Source of the DNA: Epiperipatus broadwayi
Lineage: Eukaryota > Onychophora > Udeonychophora > Euonychophora > Peripatidae
Assembly (NCBI GenBank): GCA_028023455.1
Contig: JAQFVV010006221.1
Coordinates: forward strand, 4,357,166 to 4,421,165
Reading direction: 5' to 3'
Length of the DNA stretch: 64,000 nt
How positions within the stretch are numbered: position 1 is the stretch's first letter; each line of letters starts with the position of its first letter. A program made the translations under genes and the position numbers. A model generated the notes under the pieces. It ran no database searches. It was not told the origin of the DNA and saw only the letters and a program-made list of their open reading frames with translations. This document shows, piece by piece, positions 10,195 through 21,491 of this stretch.

Positions 10195-12449
10195 TGTAAC
10201 GAGCACAGACGTTCGTTACATTGTTTTTTATATATAATTATTAAACAAGTTAAAATAAAAAGTTCGCATTTAAAAACTTTCTTTAAAAATTAAAAATTGA
10301 AATTAAAATATCGTCTTAAACTCTTATATATTAAGTCGCACAGATAATAAAAATTATTAAAATAAAATTTTTATTAAAGAAAAAGGTATTTTTAAAACTA
10401 AATTTTAAAAAGATTTGGAGACAAAATTATATCTCTAAATCTGTCTTTAAATATATTTTTGATTTGGAAAACAGGGTAATTAATTAGAAATGGAAATGAT
10501 TGTTAATTAGTTAAATGTAAACCAGCCTTGAGCATTTAAATGAAATAACTTCAGTCAGATAGAAAGAAAACAATAGAAACGGATTAGCCAATGAAAGAAA
10601 TCCATTTGGGAAATCGGACCTCAGCGAAAGGATCATTACATCCATGACGCAATGTTAATTCAATCCTTGACAAAAATATAAAAAGGACAAGTTTTGGAAA
10701 GCATAGGTTAGTGACTGGAAATTGATTGATTATTGATGATGTAACAGCTAGGTGTTAGCGCTGGGGGGATTGAAAAAGACGCACAGCTTCAATCCCTTCA
10801 GTTCTGCTAAGAAAGAGAAAAAAATGGGCCATCGTTTATACAATGAGGACCAACTACACGAAAAACAAAATCTCCAAAGGATAAATAAATAAATCAACCG
10901 GATACTAATCTTCGGACGACGTGGGAATTCACGTTTAAACGGCCAGAAATATAATAGGATGAACTATTTCAATAACCGTAAGAACTTTAAAATTTATGAA
11001 CAGTAAATTAAAAACTTTTCATATTTAAAATGATTTTAATATTATTCTATCTGACCAACATTATTTTATTAATTAGTTATAATTTTATTTAATGTATTTA
11101 ATTTGTAAAATCATTTCCATTTATTTATTTATTTATTTAATTTTGTTCTTTAAGTTTTATTATGATTTCTGTTTTCCGTTAAATAAATTATAAAAAAAAT
11201 GTTAAACTTAAGTCGGGCGTGAATGGCTATATCGATTTGTAAAGATATATTAAGGGAGGGTAATCTTGGGTTGTTCATTTCGTAGTTGAATTGGTTCAAT
11301 GGATTGGATATATTTATGTAATTAGTAGGTGTAATATGAGATCCGCTACGGGCAGGATTATAAAATACGCCACACACCCTCTGTTTGCCTATGGATGGGT
11401 TTGTAAGTCGGCAGAAGACCGCAGCCCATTCCTATGGAGTTTTTAGTTTATTGATCTACTTGCCCACAGATGTCACATTCCTGTGGGTGGAGAGTCAATG
11501 TCGTTTTTCTTTCTTCATATTGTTCAGATGTACATTCCTGACAATATAATTGTGTTGTCGTATCATGCTACATTGAATACATGAATGTATCAGATGGATT
11601 GGCGCCGGTTGATTGCGAAATGTGTTGCCTAGGGTTAAATAGGGATAGAATATTTTATTTTCGAATGCAAATCTATATAGTATATTCAGGCTCGATCCTA
11701 TAAAACTATTAAATTTAAGTTGTTTATAGACGCTTGCATAGATTGGCTATCGGTTAAATATGTTTGCATTTTCATATTTGATCAAAATATATAGACATTC
11801 GACAAATACTGATACCTTACGGTGAGTATCTAAAAGGTATTTATTCGGATGTCTTTTAAGTTATTGGTGACAATGCAGGTATCTTACGATGAATACTAGA
11901 GGGTTTCTTATATTTCCCTCTGCAATTGTCAGTAATCAATAACTTTGTATTTTGATCGTTTATGTTTACTTTGAAATGTTTTTGACCGTTGAAATCTATG
12001 TAACCGATCTATAGCAACATATTAAACAGGTTAATATAATCCCATCTGTGCGAACTTGATTAAAAATGTAAATTTATAATATAATAGTAATGCAATGTAA
12101 ATTAAAGTAAAATCAAAGTTAAAAATAATGTTAAATGTTTAAATGTAAATCACTAAAATAATTTTAAATCTTATATATATGTGCATAAATAAATGTTTGT
12201 ATGTTAATTATTGGCAGTGGCTTACTTTATTTTTTTATATACTAGTAAATGATATTATTAAATCTCTGCTATTCCACTGAGCTAGTGACATGGGCTAACG
12301 ACCGGAATCAAAATTTAAAAATAAAAAAAAAATTTTTTTTTTTTTTTTTGACTTACGTATCTGCCTACTTTATAAATTTTTCTAGGTTCAAATGCCTAGA
12401 TGGCGCCCCGTAGTGCAGTTTACGTAAGTCCCAATTCCGTATCGTTACA
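10195..12449 (+). repeat. 3' LTR of element 1
   Basis: It is 2255 bp and nearly identical to 7221-9472. Seen differences include a longer poly-T run near 12340 and a handful of transitions, several of them CpG to TpG or CpA. The short frame at 11150-11377 is a shared LTR by-product, not a gene. Confidence 0.9.
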
Positions 12450-12928
12450 ATATATATAATTTTAATATCACAGTAATTATGTATAATGTTTAAAATATTG
12501 GTGTTAAACTATAGTGATTATATATTTGTATATATTTTGTAATTTTATTTCCAGAAAACTTGACTTTAATTTTACAAACAAGCAAACATTAGAAAAACAA
12601 ATTTGAAAGAATTGTTCAAAATTTTATGCATTTTAAAAAAATTTATGAGACTATTTGCTGAAACACATATTTGGCATTTGTTTTATGCAGATTACACCTT
12701 AATTCCCAATGCAATATTCCAAATTGCTTATGATCATGTTGTCAGCCTATAACTGTTGCAGCTACTCTTTGAAACCATTTGCTTGCAGCAGCACCTCATA
12801 AGTCTTGAATAAGTTCAGTACATGTTCAAGTCCATTTTTTCTTAGTTTATTTAATAAAATAGAGATTATACTGTAGTAGAACAAGAAATAATATAAATAT
12901 AATAAATCAGAATAACAGATATGCAACC
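12450..12928. other. AT-rich spacer with a possible terminal exon
   Basis: This lies between element 1 and the minisatellite element. Apart from the weak exon candidate at 12762-12840, I see nothing recognisable. Confidence 0.4.
12762..12840 (-). CDS. Possible terminal coding exon (weak)
   Basis: On the minus strand an AG at 12842-12841 is followed by an open frame of about 25 codons ending in TAG (12764-12762). The predicted end reads NGLEHVLNLFKTYEVLLQ and a few more residues, with ordinary protein composition rather than the Lys/Asn/Ile-rich composition of random frames here. I do not recognise the family. The upstream pyrimidine tract is poor, and the reading phase does not join directly to the candidate exon at 14171-14245, so another exon would be needed between them. 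It may be chance. Confidence 0.2.
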
Positions 12929-13640
12929 AATTATGGGTACTTATGTATTAGACCTGATGTTATATTCACATATGTGTCAGTTTGCTGATAAATTTGGGAT
13001 TTGCTGCCCATGTTTGTGATGGCAGAATGCTATACATTTTTCCAGTGAGGAGGGTGTTTGTAATGGCAGAATGCTATACCTTTTTCCAGTGGGGAGGGTG
13101 TTTATAATGGCAGAATGCTATACCTTTTTCCAGTTGGGAAGGTGTTGGTGATGGCAGAATGCTATACCTTTTTCTAGTGGGAAGAGTGTTGTGATTGCAG
13201 AATGTTATAGCTTTTTCCAGCAGGGAGGGTATTTGTGATGACAGAATGCTATACCTTTTTCCAGTGGGTAGGGTGTTTGTGATGGCAGAATCCTATACTT
13301 TATCCAGTGGGGAGGATGTTTGTGATGACAGAATGCTATATCTTTTTTCAGTGTGGAGGGTGTTTGTGATGGCAGAATGCCTTATTAAAAAGTAACAATT
13401 GCCTGTTTTTATTTAGTATCATGACATGTTTATTATTTTTGTATACAAATTTATACTTTTCCTATTGTTAAAAATTTACTTTTTCAGTTTACATATTAGT
13501 CTGAGGGATTAGTGGGTTATACGTTTTTAATACAGCATTTTTTCATCACAAACATGGGAAGTAATTCCCAAATTTATCAGTGGACTGATACATATGTGAA
13601 ATGTCACAGCAGACATAATACATAAGTACCCAATTATGCA
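12929..13640. mobile_element. Inverted-repeat element enclosing a minisatellite
   Basis: Left arm 12929-13020 and right arm 13542-13640 are imperfect inverted repeats of about 95 bp. Matching blocks include GGGTACTTATGTATTA, CACATATG, CTGATAAATTTGGGA and CCCATGTTTGTGATG. Between the arms are a 44-bp minisatellite and about 150 bp of other sequence. No transposase is encoded. It looks like a MITE-type element, and I could not settle its exact ends or target duplication. Confidence 0.7.
13011..13383 (+). repeat. 44-bp minisatellite, about 8.5 units
   Basis: Each unit reads roughly GTTTGTGATGGCAGAATGC, then TATACCTTTTTCCAGTGGGG, then AGGGT. Unit length varies between about 43 and 45 bp. The first half-unit overlaps the end of the left inverted-repeat arm, so the array may have grown from the arm itself. 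A 66-codon open frame across it is a by-product of the repeat. Confidence 0.9.
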
Positions 13641-15668
13641 CAGGAGCACTTAACACTCAATTAAAATTCAAAAATAAGCACTTATAACCACTCTTCATGA
13701 AGCATTCTTCTTGACATCAGTTTCCAAACTTGGTTTGATGCAGAAATAGAATAGAAGACCCAAGAGTTCAAAATTTTGAATTGTGGCTCCATCTCTTTCA
13801 CTTCCAGTTCTCAAACTTCGTATGAACTCCCAAACCAATAGTCCATTTGATTATCATTATTATCTGATTTTTTAAAAAGCTATCCCTACATAGAAGTGTT
13901 GCATGGGGCATGTGATTTGTTAACAATCACTGAGTTAAAATGATAATTTGTGGAATGGTAGAGCTGGAAAAAATGAATAGTATTTATATGGAATCGTATT
14001 TATATGGAATCGGTTCTAAGAACAAAAGGAGATCAATAATGGAGGCAAATGGAAGTAATAAAATTGTGCAATAAGTTTCACCAAATAAAGTTTCATATGT
14101 TATGTAAAGATTGAATAAATAATTAATAGCCAGATAAGTACAAATATGTATGGATACCAATTATACTTACATAAATTTTAGATTTTTCAACATTCTCAGT
14201 GCTTGGCATAACTGTTTTGGTTGAAATATGGAATCTCTCAAAGATCTGAAAGCAGTAATAACTTTTTCATTATATACAACTAATAATATTTATACAATAT
14301 ATGTACCATTTTTTATTAAGTACAATTATTACAACAGTGAAAGTCATTCTAATAATTTAAAAGTGATGCAGAAAATGAGATAATTTGAGAAAAATGCTGA
14401 TAAATAGAGTATATTTTCATGATAAGTGGATATCATCTAAGAAATATATAAAAGAACATCATAGATAAACTGACAAGATATGAAAAAGGTCATAAGAAAT
14501 AAAAATATGAGAGGTAAATATTATCAGAATAAAAGGCAATGAGTGAATGTAAAGAAATATGGCAACTTTTAAAATTCCATGTAAAAAAATGTGTGGACTT
14601 TTTATGTGCTATACTGACTTCACAAATCAATCTTAGAAATGAGACTGAATCAGTTAAAAACTGTGGGAAATAAAAACTAAATTCAATATATTGAATGGAA
14701 TTGACATCAGTGAATAAAAATTATTAGACTTTTAAGTAACTGAGAAATAAGTACATATAAATAATGATATATATATATATGTTTACATCAAATATATTTG
14801 TGGATTTTTTATGATGTTAGTAATGGAAATTAAGGAATTACTAATTGACAATACTAAGGCTAAACAAGTTTTCTCTAATAACTTATTATAGTTATTTCTT
14901 TCTGGCTATTTCAACTAACAGCTATCAGGCAACTGAAATGAAAAACCATAGTGTTTCATGATCTTAAACTCGGAGGTAAAAGGACAGTGACAGCTGATAC
15001 ATGTTGGTGAGCACCCATCATGTTCATTTACTATATGAATAATCCTGTAGTAATAAAAGCTGCAATGGCAAGAATGTGTGGGGTAGCCATTAGGAATTTG
15101 ACTTTCTTGATTTAATTTAAGACCTCAGAGAGGAATCAAAGGGTCTCCTTTCAGTTAACAGCAAACTATTTTTTGCAATCATTATTTAATATTTTTTCTT
15201 AAATTATAATACATTTTATTCCTTGAAAAAGTGTAGTGTGTTTATATATATAATCTCCAGTCTTGATCAATTTGTTTTAAAGTGGAAATGCTAAAATGTT
15301 TATTTGATTCATTGGTCAAGACCAAAAATTATACATAGAGTTGAAAATAATACTGTATTTATTATATATAAGTTATTTATTTTTTAACAAAGTTTAAACA
15401 AACTGGCCAATCAGCTTTTCCAGAACAATTGTTTCATAGTGTATAACATCACTTTTATATTCACAATACTAGTATTCTTATATAATATATATTAAAGCAT
15501 AAAATAATAATAATGTGATTTTTTTAAACTTTAGTAACAAGTAATAAAGTTATATCACCAGTTCAATGATAAACATATTTATTTTATAGTATATTAATGT
15601 TTGAGATAATAATTAATAATTCTTTCCAAACTTTCCCTGAGGCTAATTCACGTTAAAGTTTAAATTTA
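13641..15668. other. Non-repeat DNA with one candidate exon
   Basis: This is the least repeat-like stretch on the left side. It contains the splice-bounded candidate exon at 14171-14245. A segment at about 15385-15445 recurs inverted at about 21370-21465. Nothing else is recognised. Confidence 0.4.
14171..14245 (-). CDS. Candidate internal coding exon, 75 nt
   Basis: On the minus strand a good acceptor (TACTGCTTTCAG, ending at 14246) precedes a 75-nt frame with no stop. A strong donor, GTAAGTAT, follows at 14170-14163. The frame gives 25 residues beginning IFERFHISTKTVMPSTENVE and ending in KSKIY. Composition is balanced, unlike chance frames in this AT-rich DNA. Length is an exact multiple of three, so it could be a phase-0 exon. 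I do not recognise the protein. One exon with good splice sites in 64 kb could still be coincidence. Confidence 0.35.
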
Positions 15669-15803
15669 ATATAGAAAGTAGGTTGAAGTAAAGAAGGGGT
15701 TCCCCTCTTTTCTTCCAAGGCATAAGCTTGTGGTTAAGACCTGTAGAGGTCCCTACTTTCGCATTTTCAAGTGCACATTCTTGAGGTTTATTGCCTTAGA
15801 AAA
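15669..15803 (+). repeat. Structured short dispersed repeat, copy 1
   Basis: This is about 135 bp, repeated at 21100-21237 with few differences. Bases 15674-15760 (87 nt) fold neatly. GAAAGTAGG at 15674 pairs with CCTACTTTC at 15752. Inside is a hairpin with GGGG/CCCC core (15691-15710) and a GACC/GGTC hairpin (15738-15751) directly abutting the closing stem. 'GGCATAAGCTTGTGGTTAAG' (15719-15738) resembles a tRNA-type internal promoter A box. It may be a tRNA-related SINE or another small-RNA-derived repeat. I cannot identify it further. Confidence 0.5.
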
Positions 15804-16017
15804 TATTACTTACATAATCAATGTGCATTAAATAAATTTATAATTACAACTTTAAATTATCATAATAGATTTCTAACTATAAGATCATTCCATTGACTCA
15901 TTGTAAATCGAAAGATTTCACGAGTACTAATGTATAATAGGAATTGTGGACTTAATCAGTGAAGTATTGAATAGTTTCACGCTCTCAGATCTAACCACCT
16001 CAGCTTCACCTATTTAT

Positions 16018-18210
16018 TGTAACGGGCACATACGTACGTTACATTATTTTTTATTAGTAAACATAAATAAAAAAAAAAGTTCGCCAATGAAAATTTCTTT
16101 TTTTAAGAATTAAAAACTGAAAATTAAAAAATCATCTTAAACTCACATATATATAAAATCACACAGATAAATAATTATTAAAATAAAACTTTATTAAAAA
16201 AAGAGTAGTTAAAACTGAATTTTCAGAAAAGATTAGTTTAAAACTGAATTTTCAGAAAAGATTTAGAGATAAAAATATATGTTTAAGTTTGAAAACAAAT
16301 TAATTAATCTTTTGTAAAAAGGAAATGATTATTTTAATTAGTAAACTAGCCTTTGGGCATTTAAAAGTATAAGCATCAGTCAGATAGAAAAACAATAGAA
16401 ACTTTTAGCAAATGAAAGAAATTCATCGAGAAATCGGACCTCAATGAAAAGGTTTTCACCATCATGACGTAATGTTGAGTTAATCCACAAAATTATTATA
16501 AAAGGAAAGGTTTGAAAATAAAAGTTAATTAGTTATTACGATGTGACTATATGTGTTAGTGTGGCGTTGAAGGAGAAGGGATTGAAAAGACGCACTCTTC
16601 AATCCTTCAGTTTTGTTAAAAAAAAAGAGAAATGACATCTTTTTTTTTTTTACATTAAGGACCAACTAAACTAAAAGACCTCCGGATAAATAAATAAAAA
16701 AACAACGGCTAACTCAACCAATCTTTTTAGGATGGCATGGAAATTCATGTTTGAATGGCAAGCAACAGATAAAGATGAACTATTTTTAAACCGTAAGAAC
16801 TTTATAATTACTGAACATTAAATTAAAAACTTTCTGTATTTAAAATAATTAAAAAATAGAATCCTATCTGACCAATGTTATTTATTAATTAGTTATAATT
16901 TTATTTAATGTATTTCTTTTGTAAAATCATTTCCATTTATTTATTTATTTGTTCTTTAAGTTTTATTATGATTTCTGTTTTTCATTAAACTAGTTATATA
17001 AATATTAAACTTAAGTCTGGTGTGAATGGCTATATAGATTTGTAAAGTTATATTAGGGGAGGGTAATCTTAGGTTATTCGTTTTGTAGTTGAATTAGGTC
17101 AATGGATTGGATATATTGGTGTAATTAGTAGATGTAGTACGAGATTCGCTATGGGCAGAATCACTGTTATATGCCGCACACTTCTGTTTTGCCTATGGAA
17201 GGGATTATAAGACTAGAACGCTGTTCCTTTCGATGGAGTTTTTTTATTGCTCTTCTTGTCTGATAGATGTAATATTCCTATCTGACGAGAAGCAGTTTCT
17301 TCTCTTAACCTAATTGTGCTGCCGTATTTGTATTACATTGAACACATCGGTATATCAGATGGATTGAAATTTGGTTGACGGCGAACCTTTGGCCTAAGGT
17401 TAAACAAGGATTGAATATTTTCTTTTCAAATGCAAATCTATGTAGTCTATTCATACTCGACACTCTAAATAAAGATGCATTATTTTTAAGTTGGGTATAG
17501 ACGCTTGCATGGGTTCGTTTCCGGTTGATTATGTTTTTGGTTTTCATATTCGATCAAAATATATATAGACATTCGGTAAATACTGATACCTTACGGTGAC
17601 TATCTAAAATGTATTTATTCAGATGTCTTTTAAGTTATTGGTGTTAATGCAAGCATCTTATGTTGAACGCTATTGGGTTACTTATAAATTTCCCTCTGCA
17701 ATTGACAGTAACAATGATTTTGTATTTTGATCGTTTATGTTTATTTTGAAATGTTTTGACCGTGGAATTTATGTAACCGATCTATACTCAACATTTTTAA
17801 ACAAATCTGTGCGAACTAATAATAGTATAAAATTTAAAATATAAATTAAAAATCTAAAATAAAAGTAAAAATAATGTTAAATCCTTAAAGTAAACATATT
17901 AAAATAATAATGTTAAATCTTATATATATGTGTGTGTGTGTAAATAAATTTTTGTATGTTAATTACTGGCAGTGGCTTATTTTATTTATTTTTTAATATT
18001 GAAATATAATTAGATAAGATATTATATTATTAAATCTCTGCTACTCCCTGAGCTAAAGACTTGGGCTAATGACCGGAATCAAAATTTTTAAAAAAAAATA
18101 TTTTTTTTGACTTACGTATCTGCCTACTTTATAAATTTTTCTAGGTTCAAATGCCTAGATGGCGCCCTGTAGTGCAAATTACGTTAAGATCTATTCTCCG
18201 GATCGTTATA
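16018..18210 (+). repeat. 5' LTR of element 2
   Basis: It is 2193 bp. It has a TATA box at 16497-16504, a strong hairpin at 16575-16608, the loop-conserved hairpin at 17252-17292, and two 20-nt hairpin modules at 17585 and 17652. A short stutter around 16200-16260 duplicates a block ending 'ttttcagaaaag'. Confidence 0.85.
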
Positions 18211-18212
18211 AC

Positions 18213-18230
18213 TGGCTACCCAACTTGGGC
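18213..18230 (+). promoter_or_regulatory. Decayed tRNA-Lys-type primer-binding site
   Basis: TGGCTACCCAACTTGGGC lies two bases after the LTR, exactly where element 1 has its perfect site. It needs a one-base insertion, a one-base deletion and two substitutions to match, so it is probably non-functional now. Confidence 0.7.
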
Positions 18231-18928
18231 CGATCTTTAATAAACTACCAGGGCCCTGAGTAAATTTCTTTTTTCAAAATGAAATATTTTTATCTGTTAC
18301 ATAAAGTCATATACTTTAAATCTTATAAAAGCACTGCCAGAAGAAATTGCGCATATATATTAAACATGAGAAAGTATAAATAATTTTAAAACTAATTTTT
18401 GTTAAAAAAAAAAAAGTCAAAAGGTTACAATAAATGTTTTTTTTTGTTTGTTGATATATATTATGCTTTAACGTGTATAGGCGCGCACAGCCACGTAAGT
18501 TTATGATCGAAATGTGGTACCTTACAACGAGCACTGTTGGGAATTTACTTCAGTGTAATCCTATTTAAGCATTTTAATCAGTCATAAATAAGTTGGTGGT
18601 ATTTATAATTGTGCTGCAAATATACACGTATAAATCCATTATCTTTCAAAATGTATTTAGTTCAATGTAACCTTCTTAAATAAATAATTTAAATAATTTT
18701 CTTGTCATGCCGTGTGTAAAAATAAAATGTATAAAAAAAATAGAACTCTTGTGGGGAGGAGGTGTAGATGTGGATGGTCCTTAGGAAAACGATAGTCAAC
18801 ATTTTTTTTTGTATATAGTCTTTATACTAACCAAATGTTTTTTAAATTTTGTTAATCATGTACCATAATTACTAATCCTAAGTAAAATATTTTTTTTTGT
18901 TCATTTTTTTTAAGCAAGTTTACTGATA
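18231..18928 (+). other. Non-coding interior of element 2
   Basis: It is colinear with the element 1 interior. It keeps a degraded 20-nt hairpin module (18516-18535) and the displaced purine tract GGGGAGGAGG (18753-18762). Open frames are not shared with element 1, which argues against a conserved protein. Confidence 0.7.
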
Positions 18929-21097
18929 TGTAACGAGCACATACGTACGTTACATTATTTTTTATTAATAAACATAAAAAAAAAAAAAAGTTCGCCAATA
19001 AAAATTTCGTTTTTTAAGAATTAAAAACTGAAAATTAAAAAATCATCTTAAACTTGCATATATATAAAATTGCACAGATAAATAATTATTAAAATAAAAC
19101 TTTATTAAAAAAAGAGTAGTTTAAAACTAAATTTTCAGAAAAGATTTAGAGATAAAAATATATGTTTAAGTTTGAAAACAAATTAATTAATCTTTTGTAA
19201 AATGGAAATGATTATTTTAATTAGTAAACTTGCCTTTGGGCATTTAAAAGAATAACCATCGGTCAGATAGAAAAACAATAGAAACTTTTAGCAAATGAAA
19301 GAAATCCATCGGGAAATCGGTCCTCAACAAAAAGATTTTCACCATCATGACGTAATGTTGAGTTAATCCACAAAATTATTATAAAAGGAAAAGTTTGAAA
19401 ATAAAAGTTAATTAGTTATTACGATGTGACTATATGTGTTAGTGTGGAGTTGAAGGAGAAGGGATTGAAAAGACGCACTCTTCAATCCCTTCAGTTTTGT
19501 TAAAAAAAAAGAGAAATGACATCATTTTTTTTTCTACACTAAGAACCAACTAAACTAAAAGAACTCCGGATAAATAAATAAAAATACAACAGCTAACTCA
19601 ACCAATCTTTTTAGGACAGCATGGGAATTCATGTTCGAATGGCAAGCAGCAGATAAAGATGAACTATTTTTAAACTGTAAGAACTTTATAATTACTGAAC
19701 ATTAAATTAAAAACTTTCCGTATTTAAAATAATTAAGAAATAGAATCCTATCTGACCAACGTTATTTATTAATTAGTTATAATTTTATTTAATGTATTTC
19801 TTTTGTAAAATCATTTCTATTTATTTATTTATTTGTTCATTAAGTTTTATTATGATTTCTGTTTTTCATTAAACTAGTTATATAAATATTAAACTTAAAT
19901 CGGGCGTGAATGGTTATATAGATTTGTAAAGTTATATTAGGGGAGGGTAATTTTAGGTTATTCATTTCGTAGTTGAATTAGGTCAATGGATTGGATATAT
20001 TGGTGTAATTAGTAGATGTAGTATGAGATTCGCTATGGGCAGAATCGCTGTTATACGCCACACATTTCCGTTTTGCCTATGGAAGGGATTATAAGATGTA
20101 GAATGCTGTTCCTTTTGATGGAGTTTTTTTTATTGCTCTTCTTGTCTGATAGATGTAATATTCCTATCTGATGAGAAGCAGTTTCTTCTCTTAACCTAAT
20201 TGTGCTGCCGTATTCGTATTACATTGAACATATCGATATATCAGATGGATTGAAGTTTGGTTTGACTGCGAACCTTTGGCCTAAGGTTAAACAAGGATTG
20301 AATATTTTCTTTTCAAATGCAAATCTATGTAGTCTATTCATACTTGACACTCTAAATAAAGATGCATTAAATTTAAGTTGGGTATAGACGCTTGCATGGG
20401 TTCGTTTACCATTGATTATGTTTTTGGTTTTCATATTCGATCAAAATATATATAGACATTCGGTAAATACTGATACCTTACGGTGAGTATCTCAAATTTA
20501 TTTATTCGGATGTCTTTTAAGTTATTGGTGTTAATGCAAGCATCTTATGGTGAACGCTATTGGGTTACTTATAAATTTCCCTCTGCAATTGACGGTATCA
20601 ATGATTTTGTATTTTGATCGTTTATGTTTATTTTGAAATGTTTTGACTGTGGAATCTATGTAACCGATCTATACTCAACATTTTTAAACAAATCTGTGCG
20701 AACTAATAATAGTATAAAATTTAAAATGTAAATTAAAAATCTAAAATAAAAGTAAAAATAATGTTAAATCCTTAAAGTAAACATATTAAAATAATAATGT
20801 TAAATCTTATATATATATATGTGTAAATAAATTTTTGTATGTTAATTACTGGCAGTGGCTTATTTTATTTATTTTTTAATATTGAAATATAATTAGATAA
20901 GATATTATATTATTAAATCTCTGCTACTCCCTGAGCTAGTGACTTGGGCTAACGACCGGAATCAAAATTTAAAAAAAAAAAAAAATTTTTTTTTTGACTT
21001 ATGTATCTGCCTACTTTATAAATTATTCTAGGTTCAAATGCCAAGATGGCGCCCTGTAGTGCAGATTACATTAAGATCTATTCTCCGGATTGTTATA
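18929..21097 (+). repeat. 3' LTR of element 2
   Basis: It is 2169 bp. It holds a perfect 12-bp hairpin at 19458-19492, the loop-conserved hairpin at 20138-20178, and 20-nt modules at 20472 and 20539. The short frames at 20202-20387 and 20219-20434 are by-products. Confidence 0.85.
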
Positions 21098-21099
21098 TT

Positions 21100-21237
21100 A
21101 TATAGAAAGTAGGTTGAGGTAAAGAAGGGGTTCCCCTCTTTTCTTCCAAGGCATAAGCTTGTGGTTAAGACATGTAGAGGTCCCTACTTTCGCATTTTCA
21201 AGCACACATTCTTGAGGTTTACTGCCTTAGTAAATAT
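21100..21237 (+). repeat. Structured short dispersed repeat, copy 2
   Basis: This is the second copy of the 15669-15803 repeat, in the same orientation. It directly abuts the right target site of element 2. The 87-nt folding core (21105-21191) has the same length as in copy 1, and the closing 9-bp stem is intact. One base in the GACC/GGTC hairpin is mutated. Confidence 0.5.
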
Positions 21238-21491
21238 CTAATATTATACTGTGGTTAATTTATATTTTTAAATCTAATCAATTTTAATTTGGTATTTATA
21301 TAAAAAGCTCTTTGTATATTCATTAAGACCTCATCAATAGTCTGTCAGCTAAAGAGCAATGTTATAAGCTATGAAACAGTATCCTGAAAGAATTGATTGG
21401 CTAGTTATTTTAGAATCATGCCAAATTCACTGACTGGTTTGTTTAAACTTTGCTAAGGAGTAAATGACTTACATTACTACCAATATAGTGC

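Larger units (their letters stand above)
7221..12449 (+). mobile_element. Non-autonomous LTR retrotransposon, element 1 (young)
   Basis: Two nearly identical direct repeats, 7221-9472 and 10195-12449, each begin TGTAACGA and end TCGTTACA. ATAT flanks the pair (7217-7220 and 12450-12453), consistent with a 4-bp target duplication. Two bases after the left LTR an 18-nt primer-binding site matches the tRNA-Lys1,2 type exactly. The interior is only 722 bp and encodes no gag, protease, reverse transcriptase or integrase. Elements of this shape (long LTRs, short non-coding interior) are mobilised in trans by an autonomous relative that is not in the window. By eye the LTRs differ at about seven bases plus a poly-T length change, so the insertion is recent. 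Confidence 0.9.
16018..21097 (+). mobile_element. Non-autonomous LTR retrotransposon, element 2 (older)
   Basis: LTRs at 16018-18210 and 18929-21097 flank a 718-bp interior. The whole is homologous to element 1 but clearly diverged from it, and its two LTRs differ from each other more than those of element 1. Both ends keep the design (TGTAACG...CGTTATA). A 4-bp TTAT lies on each side (16014-16017 and 21098-21101). The primer-binding site is decayed. There is no coding capacity. It is an older member of the same family or a sister family. Confidence 0.85.

Noticed and set aside
8176-11377. 75-codon minus-strand frame in both LTRs of element 1
   Set aside because: It is duplicated only because the LTRs are nearly identical, and the frame is not maintained in element 2.
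13011-13383. CRISPR-like array
   Set aside because: The units are contiguous with no unique spacers, and the sequence is eukaryotic.
13195-13395. 66-codon repetitive frame
   Set aside because: It is a translation of the 44-bp minisatellite, whose unit length is not a multiple of three.
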